Assembly: GCA_041665465.1 (NCBI GenBank) | Contig: JBAYIU010000001.1 | Location: 496,001 to 560,000, forward strand | Source: JACRPH01 sp041665465 | GTDB taxonomy: Archaea; Nanobdellota; Nanobdellia; Woesearchaeales; GW2011-AR9 | DNA length: 64,000 nt | Direction of reading: 5' to 3' | Shown here: one piece after another, positions 51,998 through 62,094 of the stretch | Numbering within the stretch: position 1 is the stretch's first letter | Layout: every line of letters begins with the position of its first letter | Position numbers and translations under genes: made by a program | Notes under the pieces: model-generated | The model's database searches: none | Told to the model about the DNA's origin: nothing | What the model saw: only the letters and a program-made list of their open reading frames with translations

Positions 51998-53290
51998 TTA
52001 CCATTTCCCCTTAGCCAGTTTCTTAGCTTTCTTCTTCAAATCTTGTACATAAGCTTTCATATCCATAATCGGCTTTCGAGCAACTCCTGAGTCCATCGCT
52101 GCCTGAGCAACAGCTGGAGCGACATAATACAACACTCTTGGATCAAACGGTTTAGGAATGATATAATCTACTCCGAAAGAGAACTCTTGACCTCCGTAAG
52201 CTGCAACTACTGAAGAAGGAACTTTTAACTTAGCTAATTTTGATAAAGCTTTAACTGCAGCAATTTTCATCTCCTGATTTATAGTACTAGCCCGAACATC
52301 TAAGGCGCCTCTAAAGATAAACGGAAATCCCAACACATTATTCACTTGGTTAGGGAAATCGCTTCTTCCGGTAGCCACAATGGCATCAGGAACTGCTTTT
52401 TTAGCATCACCATAAGAGATTTCTGGAGCGGGATTAGCCATAGCAAAGATAATTGGTTTTTTGTTCATGGTTTGCAACATCTCACCAGTCAGAATATTCC
52501 CTTTAGAAACTCCCATAAAGACATCTGCACCGGGTAAAACCTCTTTCAGAACAGCAGGGTTAGATTCTTGAGCAAACTGCTCTTTATACTTATTCAAATT
52601 AGTTCTACTCTTAATAATCAACCCCTCAGAATCACACATGAAAACATTCTCTCTTTTAACTCCTACCGCTAAAAACATCTTAGCCACGGCGATAGCTGCT
52701 GCTCCTGCACCAGAGAAAACTACTTTCACTTCCCCAATCTTCTTTCCTACAATTTCTAAAGCGTTAATCAAAGCGGCTGAACCAATAATAGCAGTGCCAT
52801 GTTGATCATCATGAAAAACAGGGATATTCATTTTTTTAATCAATTCTTCTTCGATCTGAAAACATTCTGGGGCTTTGAAATCTTCCAAATTTATTCCACC
52901 AAAGGTTGGTTCTAAAGAATTAATAATCTCAATCACTTTCTGAGGATCTTTCTCATTAATTTCTAGATCAAAAACATCTATTCCGGCAAAACGTTTGAAT
53001 AATACTCCTTTACCTTCCATCACCGGTTTTCCGGCTAATGCTCCGATATCTCCTAAACCTAACACTGCAGTGCCATTACTGATAACTGCAACAAGATTTC
53101 CTTTAGAAGTATATTTGTAAGCATCAGAAGGATTTTTATGTATTTCTAAACATGGTTCGGCTACCCCGGGAGTATATGCTAAAGACAATTCTTTAGCGGT
53201 AGTGCAGGATTTAGTAGGAACCACGGAAACTTTTCCAGGTGTTCCTTCGGAATGATATTTCAATGCATTAATTTTAAGGTCGTCTGTCAT
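51998..53290 (-). CDS. Malic enzyme
   Basis: From Met 53290; 27 upstream codons lie in the promoter (TATATATAA box about 25-30 bases upstream). 430 residues, the short form without a phosphotransacetylase domain. YTPGVAEPC (catalytic Tyr), GDIGALAGKPVMEGKGVLFK (catalytic Lys), the metal motif EDF-KAP and VFHDDQHGTA, then a GAGAAAIAVAK nucleotide site. It decarboxylates malate to pyruvate with NAD(P). Confidence 0.95.
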   Translation of the reverse strand: MTDDLKINALKYHSEGTPGKVSVVPTKSCTTAKELSLAYTPGVAEPCLEIHKNPSDAYKYTSKGNLVAVISNGTAVLGLGDIGALAGKPVMEGKGVLFKRFAGIDVFDLEINEKDPQKVIEIINSLEPTFGGINLEDFKAPECFQIEEELIKKMNIPVFHDDQHGTAIIGSAALINALEIVGKKIGEVKVVFSGAGAAAIAVAKMFLAVGVKRENVFMCDSEGLIIKSRTNLNKYKEQFAQESNPAVLKEVLPGADVFMGVSKGNILTGEMLQTMNKKPIIFAMANPAPEISYGDAKKAVPDAIVATGRSDFPNQVNNVLGFPFIFRGALDVRASTINQEMKIAAVKALSKLAKLKVPSSVVAAYGGQEFSFGVDYIIPKPFDPRVLYYVAPAVAQAAMDSGVARKPIMDMKAYVQDLKKKAKKLAKGKW

Positions 53291-53387
53291 GTTAATTGGA
53301 TAAAAAAAGAAATTATATATAAGTCTTGTGAACTGCTGCAGAATTTGATCTATAAACTCCCGAAGAGACAACTTTAAATAGAAGTGA

Positions 53388-53399
53388 TTATCTAGATAA
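53388..53399. promoter_or_regulatory. Twelve-base palindrome at the ATP-grasp gene promoter
   Basis: TTATCTAGATAA is a perfect palindrome, just after a TATA-like ACTTTAAATA (53371-53380) and 17 bases before the ATG at 53417, in the divergent gap with the malic enzyme gene. A candidate operator, or an AT-rich coincidence. Confidence 0.35.
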
Positions 53400-53416
53400 A
53401 TAAATTATTTAAAAAA

Positions 53417-54439
53417 ATGAAGATTGGCTTAACTTATAACGCAAAACCGCTTACATATTCTGCTCAAGAAGATGAATTTGCTGAAAGGGACGATATTTCA
53501 ACTATCCACGCGATCCAGAATTCAATTCAATCTGCAGGTTATGAAACTATCTTGATCGAAGCTGATGAGGATGCACACGAAAAGTTAAAAGAATATCGTC
53601 CGGATTTTGTATTCAACATTGCCGAAGGGTTGCATGGAGAATGTCGAGAATCACACATACCTTCTATGTTAGAACATTTAAAGATTCCATATAGTGGGTC
53701 TGGCCCTTTAGCTCTGGGGATCACTCTTGATAAAGCTACTACTAAACAAATCTTGCGCAGTTGTAATATTGCTACCCCTGCTTTTCAGATTATTTCTAAT
53801 AGAAATTATCAACTTAAAAAAAGTTTAGAATTTCCGATGATTGTTAAACCTAATAATGATGGATCTAGTAGAGGAATAACTAACAATTCTTTGGTTTACA
53901 CCCCGGATAGATTAAGAGAAGAAGTTGAAAAGATTCTACTTGAATACAAGCAACCAGCCCTAGTGGAAGAATATTTAGTGGGAAGAGAGTTTACCGTTTC
54001 TTTATTAGGAAATGACCCAGTCAGAATTTTACCTATCGTAGAGATTGATTTTTCAGATTTACCTCCGGGAATACATCATATGGATTCATATGAAGTTAAA
54101 TGGCATTATGATTCACCTGAGAACCCCATAGTTAAGGTTGTTTGCCCAGCCCGATTTGATGACCCCTGTCTAGAAAAGAAGATTAAAGAAACAGCCAAAA
54201 GAACTTATAATGCTCTTGGGTGTTTAGATTTTTCTCGTATTGATATTCGTCTAGATCAAAAATCTGTCCCCCACATTATAGAAGTAAACGCTATTCCTGG
54301 TTTGATCCCTAATCCGGAAGAAAATTCTAGATTTCCTAAAGCCTGCTATGCTGCTGGAATGACCTACGAACAGATGATCTTAGCTATACTTAATACCGGA
54401 TTAAAGAGATATGGCATTAATGAAACCCCTAAAGCTTAG
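53417..54439 (+). CDS. D-Ala-D-Ala-ligase-like ATP-grasp enzyme
   Basis: ATP-grasp fold of the Ddl type: NIAEGLHGECRESHIPSML, GSGPLALGITLDKATTKQIL, PMIVKPNNDGSSRGI, LVEEYLVGREFTVSLLG and the metal-binding LDFSRIDIRLD, IIEVNAIPGLIP. In bacteria Ddl joins two D-Ala for peptidoglycan; in archaea related enzymes of unknown substrate occur, so D-Ala is not assured. The window also has a YkuD gene, but no Mur genes. 340 residues, usual length. Confidence 0.82.
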   Translation: MKIGLTYNAKPLTYSAQEDEFAERDDISTIHAIQNSIQSAGYETILIEADEDAHEKLKEYRPDFVFNIAEGLHGECRESHIPSMLEHLKIPYSGSGPLALGITLDKATTKQILRSCNIATPAFQIISNRNYQLKKSLEFPMIVKPNNDGSSRGITNNSLVYTPDRLREEVEKILLEYKQPALVEEYLVGREFTVSLLGNDPVRILPIVEIDFSDLPPGIHHMDSYEVKWHYDSPENPIVKVVCPARFDDPCLEKKIKETAKRTYNALGCLDFSRIDIRLDQKSVPHIIEVNAIPGLIPNPEENSRFPKACYAAGMTYEQMILAILNTGLKRYGINETPKA

Positions 54440-54492
54440 AGAGTCATCTATTCTTCATTCGCTTTAATTTCTCAAAACATTTATATATACTA

Positions 54493-54530
54493 ACATGTAT
54501 TTTACATGTAATTAGTAGGTAAATTACATG
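54493..54530. promoter_or_regulatory. Operator of the RHH gene
   Basis: CATGTAATT (54505-54513) and AATTACATG (54522-54530) form a perfect inverted repeat around eight bases; a further ACATGT lies at 54493-54498. The right arm contains the start codon of the RHH gene. A TATA box (TTTATATA, about 54479-54487) places transcription start inside the repeat, so a bound protein would block transcription. Confidence 0.65.
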
Positions 54531-54677
54531 CAGGAGAGAGTAAAGATCGATGTATATCTGGATAAAACTAGCAAGAAAGAGATACTGAGAAGGTCACAAT
54601 CATTTGGATTGTCCATTTCTGATTATATGAAACTTAAAGCATTAGACTTATTGCGAGATAAAGATGAAAAGAAGTAA
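54528..54677 (+). CDS. Ribbon-helix-helix DNA-binding protein
   Basis: 49 residues: RVKIDVYLDKTSKKEILRRS, FGLSISDYMKLKALDLL. A strand of alternating Lys/Asp/Tyr, then two helices, as in Arc/MetJ/CopG-type regulators that bind palindromic operators as dimers. Its ATG is within the inverted repeat, and it overlaps by 14 bases the start of the giant surface-protein gene, so the two are on one mRNA. It is a likely autoregulator of that gene. Confidence 0.75.
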   Translation: MQERVKIDVYLDKTSKKEILRRSQSFGLSISDYMKLKALDLLRDKDEKK

Positions 54678-57600
54678 GAACAGTAAAAAGAGAAATAACC
54701 AGTTAAAAGTATCTTTAGCTCTGCTAGGAATAATAATCCTCTTAGTTGGTGTGGGACTATGGATAACTCCCTTACAGAAGAGTATTACTGGCGCAGCAGT
54801 AGTGAGTGAAGAAAATATTCCTTCTTTTGGCACTCAAGAGATACAAGTAGAAGAAACTCCTCTCTTGGGTATTACTGAAGAGGCTAACTCAAGCTTGTGT
54901 GGAACAGTAAATGGAGACTTAACTCTTACGGATAATGTAAATTCTTCTGAAACTTGCTTTACCATCAATGCCAGTAACATAGTGTTAGATTGTAATGGAT
55001 ATGCTATTAATTATTCTCAAGGAACAAGCGTAGGTTATGCAATTAATGCTACTTCCATGAGTAATATTAGTATTAAGAATTGTATCATTTATGAAGGAAA
55101 TAATGATAACAATAATAATTTTGGAATTGTCTTCAGTTATGTTCAAAATGGTTCAGTAGAAAATTCTAACCTTTCTGCGGGAGGACAGAATACAAGGGGG
55201 ATATATCTTTATTATTCAAACAATTCTTTAATTAGAAATAATACCATTAACAATACTAACAGTTATTCCGAACCAATCTTTATAACCGTTTCCCCTAATT
55301 CAACGGTAACTCAAAACAGATTATATTCTGAAAATTCAGCTACTTTAGGGATATATTCCTTTTCGGGGAACTTTAATGCTAGTGATAATGTTGCTATAGC
55401 CAATGCATATGATCCCGTCTTTGAGATATCTTCATCTAATGATGGAATCATCGAAAGGAATAACCTTTCACATGCCCGTAATAGTGGAGTAAGTGTCGCT
55501 TCAGCGAATAATGTTCAGGTATCTAACAATATAATCAATTCTACCCGTTATGCGGGAGACAGCATTTATTTAATCAGTTCAACAAATCTCACAGTGTTAA
55601 ATAATACTATTTATAAAAATAATATCTTATATTCTTATGATACTTTTTATGGAGCAGGGATTACCATCATTAACTCAGAGAACTGTTCTTTAACATCAAA
55701 CCAAGTTAATGTTTCTATGGCAGAAGCATATTTTATCTCAGGAGCAGAGGTAAGAGATTATAATCACTTTATAGATAGCACCAATTTAATCAATGGTAAA
55801 CCTCTTTTATATAATTACTCATTAAACAACTTGTCTATCTCCGACCAGGATTTAACTAATTACGGAGAAGTTATTTGTGCCGGATGTAATAATGTAACTT
55901 ATTCTAATGTGGACCTTGCTGGAAGTGGGTTACTTCTTGCAGAAAACACTAAATCTAATATTATTAATAGTAGGATTAACTCAAACAGTTATTGGGGGAT
56001 AAAGGTTTCTAACTCTCCTTATACCCTTTTAGTGAATAATTCTTTTAATGTTACAAACGTAGACACAAGTGGAGTTTACTTAAAAGATTCTGATCATAAT
56101 ATTGTCTCTTCCAATAATTTTTCAAATAATGGCTCTTCCAGACATGGAATCGTTTTAGATGGACAAAGTTCAAACAGTATTAACAACACCATCAGTAATA
56201 ATAACATCATCAACTTTACAAAATATGCACTTCATTTATTATATGACTCGAATAACAACACCTTTGAAAACAACACCGTAAGTGGTTATTATTATACTCT
56301 CTTTATCCAAGCTAGTGATTATAATAATATTCTTAACAATAACATGACTTGCCAGGGGAGTTATTGTATTGATGCTTATTATGCTGAGGGGAACAGCATC
56401 ATTGGAAATAATATTATAAACAGTGGACAACAAGTATTTTATGTTTATAATGCACCAAATAGCACTTTCTCTAATAATTTTGTAAATTCTTCTTCATCTG
56501 GAGATTTGATCTATCTTTTAGGAGGAGGGAACTTAGGGACAAAGATAAGTAATAACCATCTTATCATGAATAGTAATGGCGGAGCAGTAATTAACCTAAA
56601 AAGTGACAGTAAATCTATCACCATCATTAATAACACCCTCACTCATAATTATAACGGAGAAACGGCAATTAAATTAGAATCAGGCGTTAATCAAAGTATC
56701 TTAGTAAATAACAATATCAGTGTAAACAATGGGAAAGGGATCTTAGATCAAAGTGGATTGAGCACATACAACTTATTAATTTATAATAACTCCTATGGGC
56801 AGATTACCTGGAATAGCACCAACCTAAGTGTAAATAGCCTATTGGGGGACAATGTTTACTTAAACAATAATTTCTTGGGATTGCAAGACCATGTTAATCT
56901 ATCAAATTTGAACACTTCAGCAGAAATCATATTTTATGAGTTAGGATATTCAACCCAACCACAATTGTTAAAGAATGGAATAAGATGTGATGATAACCCT
57001 GCTTTGTGTAATATCAGTTCTTATACTGGAGGAAAACTAGTTGCACAAGTATCTTCTTTCAGCAATTATAGCACACAAGCAGAAATCAGCACTTGTGGAA
57101 CGATAAATTCTAACACCACTTTAAATAATGATGTTAACTCTTCTGGGACTTGTTTTACCATTAATGCCAGTAACATAGTGTTAGATTGTAATGGATATAT
57201 GATCAATTATTCTCAAGGAGGAATAGGGTATTCATACGGAGTTAATATTACTAGTAAAAATAAGGTTACAGTAAAAAATTGTAATATTCGTGATGGAAAT
57301 AATACTGTCGATAATCAGCATTCCATTTACGTAACTGGTTCTAACGATTGTCTAATTGAGAACAACAACATCTATATCACAAATTCAGTAAATCCTTATG
57401 GAGGAAAGGGAATAAAACTAGATGGGAACAATAAGAATAACACCATTAACAATAACACCATTACTGGCCCGGGTGTGCTCTATACGGGATATGGGGTAAG
57501 TGAATGTTTGGGAAGTAGTGGGTGCAATAATAATACCTTTTCTAACAATATAATAAGTAGTAATGGAGTAGCATTAGGTTCTGGAGGAACAAATGATAAA

Positions 57601-60600
57601 TTTATCAATAATACTTTAAGTTCTATTTATGAATATGAAGGGTATTATTGCTTAAATCTAGGTGCAGCAAATGCCACGGTTGAATTTAACAATATTTCCG
57701 GAGGAATACTTGCCTATGGAGTAAACCCCTTCATCAATGGCAACAATGCAGGAGGAAACTTAGTTGGAATTGGTTTATACACCACGAACGCCAGATTATA
57801 CAATAATTCATTTATAACTCCAAATGCTAGCAGTATCTATATGGACCCTTCCAGCTATTTGGGGGGAGGGATAAATCACACTATCGGCCCAGATAATCTT
57901 GTTGAAGGATTGCCAATTATTTATAATTTCTCTTTATCTAATCAGATGATTTTTGAAAACGTGGATCTCTCGGGAACTTATGGACAGATTATTTGTGCTG
58001 GATGTACAAACGTTACATATAATAATGTTACTTTTGGAAGTGATGGGTTAAGCATCATTAGCTCAAACAATTCGACTATCTCAAATAATAGATTCAACAC
58101 CTCTGTAGGAAAACCACTCATGGGAATTAGTTCTTCAGTTCTATTGGTTTCAAACAACACTATAAACACCACGGGATATAGAGGAGACGGAGTATATCTT
58201 TTAGGAGTAACCAAATCGATAGTAGATAATAATACCATTTATACTAGCGGAGCAGTTTCTAATGGAGTTAATTTAGTAGAGCCAAGCGCTTACATTAATA
58301 TTACCAATAACCGAGTATCTTCAACGGGAAGTAATTCGAATGCAATATATACTACCGGGTTTAGTTCAATTATCTCTGTTCAGAATGTCTCCGTTCAAAG
58401 CAATGTATTAAGTGGAAATTACGCAGGGATCTATTTCCCTTTTGTTTTGGGAACCTCGACAATATATAATAACACTATTGATGGAGGGATAGGATTATAC
58501 CTGAGTTTTACGGATAAAGTGAATATTAGTAATAACAACATTACGCCGTATAGTTACCTACAATCTGCAAACAATTGCAGTCTCTCCGATAACATATTTA
58601 CAGGTGGATTAACTATGCAGAACTCTTATTCCAATAACTTTACTAACAATAGTGGTTCTTTTACCCTAAATGGAAACAATAAATATAATCGCTTTACTTA
58701 CAGTACTCTTGGAATAGACCTAAGGGGGGAGATAGGGAATATTTACGAGAACAATCAAATAACAGCATTGTATGTGTCTAGTTCTATACCCGCCAACAAC
58801 ACCTTTATCAACAATAATTTTACGGGAGGTATTGGCTTAGTTAGCGGAAACGAGAATAGTACTAATACTTTAATTTATAACAACTCTTTTGGGAGTATCA
58901 ATTGGACCAGTAGTAATCTTACTACTTCCCTTTCAACTTTAAAAATAGGTATAGGGGTATTTTTAGAGAACAATAGACTTGGATTGGTAGACAGCTCTGG
59001 TGTTGGAAGTCTAAATTCTACTGCCATTCTTACTTTCTACAGTTTAAATTATACCATTCAACCTTACTTACTAAAGAATGAGGTAAGATGCGATAATAAC
59101 TCCGTTATATGTAACATTACCTCTTATGATAATGTTACCGGAACTTTAGTGGCACAAGTTTCTTCTTTCAGTAATTATAGTACTCAAGAAACACCAACCG
59201 ATTCTTATCCTCAGTGGTCAAATAATCTTAGTGCCCTCCCCACCACTTATTCTCCCAGCACTTATTCTTCTTTCAATATAACGTGGGTTGATGATATAAA
59301 CATTAGTACCATCTATCTAGAATCAAATTATTCTGGTTCAGCCATTAATTACACCATGAATATGATTTCCGGTAACACCACTAATGGAACATACAATTAT
59401 TCTGCGATCTTACCAGCAGGAACATTCTATTGGAAATCGTATGCTAATGATTCCCTCAATCAATGGAACTCTACTCCGCAGTATAACTTTACCATTGCCC
59501 AAAATAATGGGAATTGTGATGTTGAATTTAATCAATCATCTCCCCTTACCTATCCTACAGCTTTCACCACAGCTACAAACTGTACCTCGGACTTCCTCTT
59601 GTATAGAAACGGGACAGTAACCAGCAATAACTCAGTCCACTCATTAGCTGCAGGAAGTTATAATTTTACAGTTGTAAGAACAGACCAAAGTAATTACTCC
59701 GGTGTTCGGGATCAAGAAATCTTTGCGATTAGTCAAGCAAGCAGTTCAGTAAATCTCACTCTTAACAATTCCAAATCTAACCTAACTGCCTACAATGGAA
59801 CTTTTGTAGATGTAAATTGTAGCAAAACTACTGGAGAAGGAAATATTTATCTCTACAAAAATGTAACCTTAATCAATTCAGGGACCACATCAATTGGAAA
59901 CACAACTGCTCTGATAGAAGGAAATTACAATTTTACTTGTCAATATAATTCCACCCAAAACTATTCTGCCAGTTCAGAAGCATATTGGGTAGACATCTCT
60001 CTTTATGATACTGTTCCGATTGTAAATCAAACTGCTCCTGCAGATAGTTATGTTAATGATTCGGCAAATAGAATAAACGTAACTTTCATCTGTAACGCCA
60101 CAGATGAAAGAAACCTTCAGAATGTATCTTTGTACTTAACAAACTCATCTAACCAGAACTTTAGCCTAAATCAAACTATCAATCTTACTGGAACATCTAA
60201 TGGAACTAGCTGGACCGTAGAATTGGGATTTGATTTAATTCAATCTTTAGCTAATTACACCTGGAACTGTTTAGCATACGACAATTCTTCTCAAGCTAGT
60301 TGGGGAAATAACAGAACAATACTAATGAATTATACTGTTGATTCTGTAACTGTTACTCTTAACATTTCAGAGAATAACAGTTTCCAGCTTACCGAGAGAG
60401 AAGCACATACTCTTACTTTAAATAATGCTACTAACACTACCTCGGAAGTAACTTTTCAGTCTACCCCCACTAATTACTCTTTAACCGTAAATGCTTCCCA
60501 ATTAATCGATACTAATTCAGATTCATATTATGATCATAATCTTACTTTAAACCAAGCATATGAAAATAGTAACGCGACCTTTACTATTTCCACTACGCAT

Positions 60601-61509
60601 ACTTATTACAGTGGCAGCAGTAGTTCTTCTTCATCAAGCAGTTCGGGAGGAGGATCGTCTAGTGGAGGAGGAAGCAGCGTGATAGTAACTCCACCAGCAG
60701 AAAGTACAGTAGTAACCGTCCCCATTGAGCCAAAGAAAGAAATTATTACGCCAGTGACGGAAACGCCAAAGGTCCCAGAAACTGCAGAACCAACTGCTCC
60801 ATTTACAGGTAAAGCAATATCAGCGGAGTTGATCGAATCAGTTACAGATAATAGTATCTATTTCCTGGGCCTTTTATCCATCGCTTTGTTATTCTCGATG
60901 GTAGTGGGAGGTACACGTTACTATAATTATCGAGTGCAGCGTAAACATCTGATTGTGTCTACTCCTCCAAGACCTTTACCTACTGGATCTATCTCTGGAA
61001 ACATTCATGAACAGATGTGGCAGAAAGAATTACAACGAGTTAACCAAAGAATTACACAGAATACTTCTATCTCAAGCGTGAAGCTTACCCCCGCTTCCGC
61101 TTGGGATATCCAATTACAACAGATTGATCAACAAATATCAAGCTTAGAACAACCACAACCAGAATATGGGAAGGTCATAACCGAAATTCCAGTAACCCAC
61201 GGAATTGCTTCTGAACCGTTAGAAGTACCGGCACAGGAACATAAGAAGAGAATAAGCCTGCTTCTAGCTCAAAGTATTAAAAGTCCTTATCTGCTTCTAA
61301 CTAAGACTATTCATCATAGAATAGAAGAGAAGAACGAACAGCAAAGAAAGTTAGAACAAGAACAACAGAAATTGCTAACCTTACATTGGAAGATTGATCA
61401 TTACAATGAATTATCAGAACTAGAAAAACTCCAATTAGAATATGAGTTAGACCAGATAGAAAAAGAAATCAAATTTAGACAAGGAAAGTTTAAGATTACC
61501 CGAAACTAA
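54664..61509 (+). CDS. Giant surface protein: two right-handed beta-helix modules, Ig-like domains, C-terminal membrane anchor and cytoplasmic tail
   Basis: 2281 residues. N-terminal membrane helix or uncleaved signal (about 17-37). Two beta-helix modules (about 78-808 and 808-1510) each begin C-G-T-x-N and contain NASNIVLDCNGY and an ICAGC segment, and end with the paired-Cys CNISSY-type and QVSSFSNYSTQ. The bulk is NosD/PbH1-like repeats very rich in Asn, Ser and N-x-S/T sequons. About 1510-1960 resemble Ig-like/big domains; a Ser/Gly stretch (about 1983-2005) and Pro-rich region lead to a membrane helix (about 2065-2085) and a 195-residue charged, partly coiled cytoplasmic tail. A surface filament or adhesin, or a carbohydrate-binding or -cleaving protein, is likely. 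Confidence 0.85.
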   Translation: MKRSKNSKKRNNQLKVSLALLGIIILLVGVGLWITPLQKSITGAAVVSEENIPSFGTQEIQVEETPLLGITEEANSSLCGTVNGDLTLTDNVNSSETCFTINASNIVLDCNGYAINYSQGTSVGYAINATSMSNISIKNCIIYEGNNDNNNNFGIVFSYVQNGSVENSNLSAGGQNTRGIYLYYSNNSLIRNNTINNTNSYSEPIFITVSPNSTVTQNRLYSENSATLGIYSFSGNFNASDNVAIANAYDPVFEISSSNDGIIERNNLSHARNSGVSVASANNVQVSNNIINSTRYAGDSIYLISSTNLTVLNNTIYKNNILYSYDTFYGAGITIINSENCSLTSNQVNVSMAEAYFISGAEVRDYNHFIDSTNLINGKPLLYNYSLNNLSISDQDLTNYGEVICAGCNNVTYSNVDLAGSGLLLAENTKSNIINSRINSNSYWGIKVSNSPYTLLVNNSFNVTNVDTSGVYLKDSDHNIVSSNNFSNNGSSRHGIVLDGQSSNSINNTISNNNIINFTKYALHLLYDSNNNTFENNTVSGYYYTLFIQASDYNNILNNNMTCQGSYCIDAYYAEGNSIIGNNIINSGQQVFYVYNAPNSTFSNNFVNSSSSGDLIYLLGGGNLGTKISNNHLIMNSNGGAVINLKSDSKSITIINNTLTHNYNGETAIKLESGVNQSILVNNNISVNNGKGILDQSGLSTYNLLIYNNSYGQITWNSTNLSVNSLLGDNVYLNNNFLGLQDHVNLSNLNTSAEIIFYELGYSTQPQLLKNGIRCDDNPALCNISSYTGGKLVAQVSSFSNYSTQAEISTCGTINSNTTLNNDVNSSGTCFTINASNIVLDCNGYMINYSQGGIGYSYGVNITSKNKVTVKNCNIRDGNNTVDNQHSIYVTGSNDCLIENNNIYITNSVNPYGGKGIKLDGNNKNNTINNNTITGPGVLYTGYGVSECLGSSGCNNNTFSNNIISSNGVALGSGGTNDKFINNTLSSIYEYEGYYCLNLGAANATVEFNNISGGILAYGVNPFINGNNAGGNLVGIGLYTTNARLYNNSFITPNASSIYMDPSSYLGGGINHTIGPDNLVEGLPIIYNFSLSNQMIFENVDLSGTYGQIICAGCTNVTYNNVTFGSDGLSIISSNNSTISNNRFNTSVGKPLMGISSSVLLVSNNTINTTGYRGDGVYLLGVTKSIVDNNTIYTSGAVSNGVNLVEPSAYINITNNRVSSTGSNSNAIYTTGFSSIISVQNVSVQSNVLSGNYAGIYFPFVLGTSTIYNNTIDGGIGLYLSFTDKVNISNNNITPYSYLQSANNCSLSDNIFTGGLTMQNSYSNNFTNNSGSFTLNGNNKYNRFTYSTLGIDLRGEIGNIYENNQITALYVSSSIPANNTFINNNFTGGIGLVSGNENSTNTLIYNNSFGSINWTSSNLTTSLSTLKIGIGVFLENNRLGLVDSSGVGSLNSTAILTFYSLNYTIQPYLLKNEVRCDNNSVICNITSYDNVTGTLVAQVSSFSNYSTQETPTDSYPQWSNNLSALPTTYSPSTYSSFNITWVDDINISTIYLESNYSGSAINYTMNMISGNTTNGTYNYSAILPAGTFYWKSYANDSLNQWNSTPQYNFTIAQNNGNCDVEFNQSSPLTYPTAFTTATNCTSDFLLYRNGTVTSNNSVHSLAAGSYNFTVVRTDQSNYSGVRDQEIFAISQASSSVNLTLNNSKSNLTAYNGTFVDVNCSKTTGEGNIYLYKNVTLINSGTTSIGNTTALIEGNYNFTCQYNSTQNYSASSEAYWVDISLYDTVPIVNQTAPADSYVNDSANRINVTFICNATDERNLQNVSLYLTNSSNQNFSLNQTINLTGTSNGTSWTVELGFDLIQSLANYTWNCLAYDNSSQASWGNNRTILMNYTVDSVTVTLNISENNSFQLTEREAHTLTLNNATNTTSEVTFQSTPTNYSLTVNASQLIDTNSDSYYDHNLTLNQAYENSNATFTISTTHTYYSGSSSSSSSSSSGGGSSSGGGSSVIVTPPAESTVVTVPIEPKKEIITPVTETPKVPETAEPTAPFTGKAISAELIESVTDNSIYFLGLLSIALLFSMVVGGTRYYNYRVQRKHLIVSTPPRPLPTGSISGNIHEQMWQKELQRVNQRITQNTSISSVKLTPASAWDIQLQQIDQQISSLEQPQPEYGKVITEIPVTHGIASEPLEVPAQEHKKRISLLLAQSIKSPYLLLTKTIHHRIEEKNEQQRKLEQEQQKLLTLHWKIDHYNELSELEKLQLEYELDQIEKEIKFRQGKFKITRN

Positions 61510-62059
61510 TCTCAATCTTATCTCCTTCTTGAGGTACATAATTCTCATAGATGTAAGATAACTTTTCATTAACCCAGAATTCTAATTTTTGATTATCATT
61601 ACTACAATAAGCTTGATCAGCAGTTAAACATTGTGGAGTTAAAGCCATTCCAATTTTTTCAAGTACATAACGTAAAGAAAGACCAGAATGAGTCACTACA
61701 ACGTCACCATTAAATTTAACAAAGATGTCCTGAGCTTGAGTCCGGTTCTCCAAGTTAATTAGCTCCTTGTTAATCTTAATCTTCAAGCTAAAAGAAGTTG
61801 TATTCTCAGAGTAGGGATAAATGCTTGATTCAGCACATCCGTTTTGCCAACAAAGATTTTGAGAGCAAAGAACAGGAAGCGGCTTATCTTCACACATTAA
61901 ATAACAATCAGCATCAGTTTTACATAAACGTTGTTCGCTCTTTTGGTTAGAATCTTCTGGATTCATAAGAGTGGGAACAGTAAACCCGACAACTACCATT
62001 ACCAAAAAGGCAATTATCGCTATTTTGCGTATTAATATTCGTCTTTCTGCAGATCTCAT
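61496..62059 (-). CDS. Cys-rich membrane-anchored protein
   Basis: One N-terminal helix (about 11-30), then a short extracellular region of six Cys (CKTDADCYLMCEDKPLPVLC, LCWQNGC), and a C-terminal beta-rich domain ending QEGDKIEISFG. The order resembles DPANN-type thioredoxin-like or ubiquitin-like surface proteins, but no family can be named. The 3' end overlaps the giant gene by 14 bases in convergent orientation. It is downstream of the cupredoxin gene on the same strand (35-base gap). Confidence 0.55.
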   Translation of the reverse strand: MRSAERRILIRKIAIIAFLVMVVVGFTVPTLMNPEDSNQKSEQRLCKTDADCYLMCEDKPLPVLCSQNLCWQNGCAESSIYPYSENTTSFSLKIKINKELINLENRTQAQDIFVKFNGDVVVTHSGLSLRYVLEKIGMALTPQCLTADQAYCSNDNQKLEFWVNEKLSYIYENYVPQEGDKIEISFG

Positions 62060-62094
62060 GGGATAAAGAAAAATAAGATAAGTTAAAAATCTTC

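Noticed and set aside
54900..59190. Repeats that might be a CRISPR array or mobile element
   Set aside because: The repeated segments are in frame, encode LDCNGY- and NN-type beta-helix repeats and lie inside one long gene; no regular spacers exist.
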